A stretch of DNA of 11,657 bases from UBA6054 sp964522095 (lineage in GTDB: Bacteria; Planctomycetota; Phycisphaerae; Phycisphaerales; UBA1924), in contig CAZFSO010000070.1 of assembly GCA_964522095.1 (NCBI GenBank), forward strand, positions 1 to 11,657, written 5' to 3'. This document shows positions 11,399 through 11,657 of this stretch, in pieces. Within the stretch, counting starts at the first letter, position 1, and the number at the start of each line of letters is the position of its first letter. The position numbers and the translations under genes were made by a program. The notes below the pieces were generated by a model that worked only from the letters and a program-made list of their open reading frames with translations, ran no database searches and had not been told where the DNA came from.

Positions 11399-11657
11399 CC
11401 AGGCCCCCTTCCGCCTCGGCGTCGATCACCCCCCGCACCACGCCGTCGCCAACCACGAAGATGCGCCGGCAGTAACTGGCCGCCTCCGGCTCGTGCGTGA
11501 CCATGAGCACGGTCACGTCCTGGGTCGCCGCGATCTCCCGCAGCAGCGTCCAGACCATCGTGGCGGAGCGCGAATCCAGGTTGCCCGTCGGCTCGTCGGC
11601 CAACAGCACGGGCGGCTTGAACAGCAGGGCCCGGGCGATCGCCACGCGCTGCTGCTC
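11346..11657 (-). CDS. ABC transporter ATP-binding protein, C-terminal part (partial)
   Basis: The gene enters from the right edge of the window. Its last 103 codons are present, beginning inside the signature motif (EQQRVAIARALL; the LSGG just before it is cut off). Walker B is VLLADEPTGNLDS and the H-loop VTHEP; the rest is a D-rich tail (FVVGDGVVRGVI...). The DEPTGNLDS form marks the LolD/MacB/FtsE subfamily that partners FtsX-type permeases, so this is the ATPase of the permease that follows at 11398. Its own tail overlaps the permease gene by 53 bases, implying coupled translation. Walker A cannot be seen. Confidence 0.95.
   Translation of the reverse strand, partial: EQQRVAIARALLFKPPVLLADEPTGNLDSRSATMVWTLLREIAATQDVTVLMVTHEPEAASYCRRIFVVGDGVVRGVIDAEAEGGLDAGGVATRAQRLLGEAE

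Noticed and set aside
8237..11500. Plus-strand open frame of over 1000 codons opposite the permease
   Set aside because: Its product is Arg/Asp/His/Gln-rich with no domain, while the opposite strand encodes a clear FtsX permease.
1..11657. CRISPR array, tRNA, rRNA, insertion sequence or att site
   Set aside because: No regularly spaced direct repeats, cloverleaf, transposase or flanking terminal repeats were seen on reading both strands.

Overview
The window is GC-rich and densely packed. It most likely comes from a planctomycete, probably of the Phycisphaerae. The main clue is a pair of secreted proteins ending in a VPAPG-hydrophobic-Arg(4-5) sorting tail, the local version of PEP-CTERM that is abundant in that group. 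Scarce Shine-Dalgarno sites, several start codons placed directly behind a -10 box and many lineage-restricted hypothetical genes fit this. The taxonomic assignment is inference; there is no rRNA or marker-gene evidence here.

Layout from left to right. Positions 1-230 hold the debris of an MNT/HEPN-type (nucleotidyltransferase plus DUF86-like) toxin-antitoxin pair: the 3' end of the first gene, overlapped by a HEPN gene broken by frameshifts and cut short. Its breakpoint abuts a 33-codon minus-strand open frame that has a convincing start region. A plus-strand HIT-family hydrolase follows (373-837). It converges, across two hairpins, on a minus-strand block made of two tandem paralogous PEP-CTERM proteins (939-1637 and 1767-2471) and a 413-residue protein with an HTH-like segment (2515-3756). 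That last gene has its own promoter and a perfect inverted repeat beside the -35 box.

Next comes a minus-strand uvrB cluster: uvrB (4380-6605), a 63-residue single-span membrane protein (4154-4345) and a 97-residue conserved-looking protein (3864-4157), the last two joined by a GTGA overlap. Divergent from uvrB is a plus-strand ArsR-SRPBCC fusion regulator (6756-7541). It is preceded by a near-consensus promoter whose -10 box sits inside a perfect inverted repeat, which suggests autorepression. A perfect Shine-Dalgarno and ATG at the junction between its two domains could allow separate production of the SRPBCC half.

The right third is a minus-strand ABC exporter operon. It contains the C-terminal part of an ATPase (running off the window end at 11657), a 914-residue 10-TM double-FtsX permease (8654-11398), and a multi-span membrane protein with two separated zinc-ribbon motifs (7510-8634), whose 3' end overlaps the fusion regulator tail-to-tail.

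No tRNA, rRNA, CRISPR array, insertion sequence or phage gene was seen. The observations most worth following are the internal ribosome-binding site in the ArsR-SRPBCC gene, the operator-like palindromes at 6689 and 3794, the roughly 45-residue insertion in UvrB just before Walker B, the recurring hairpin-SD leader of the PEP-CTERM pair, and the decayed HEPN module.
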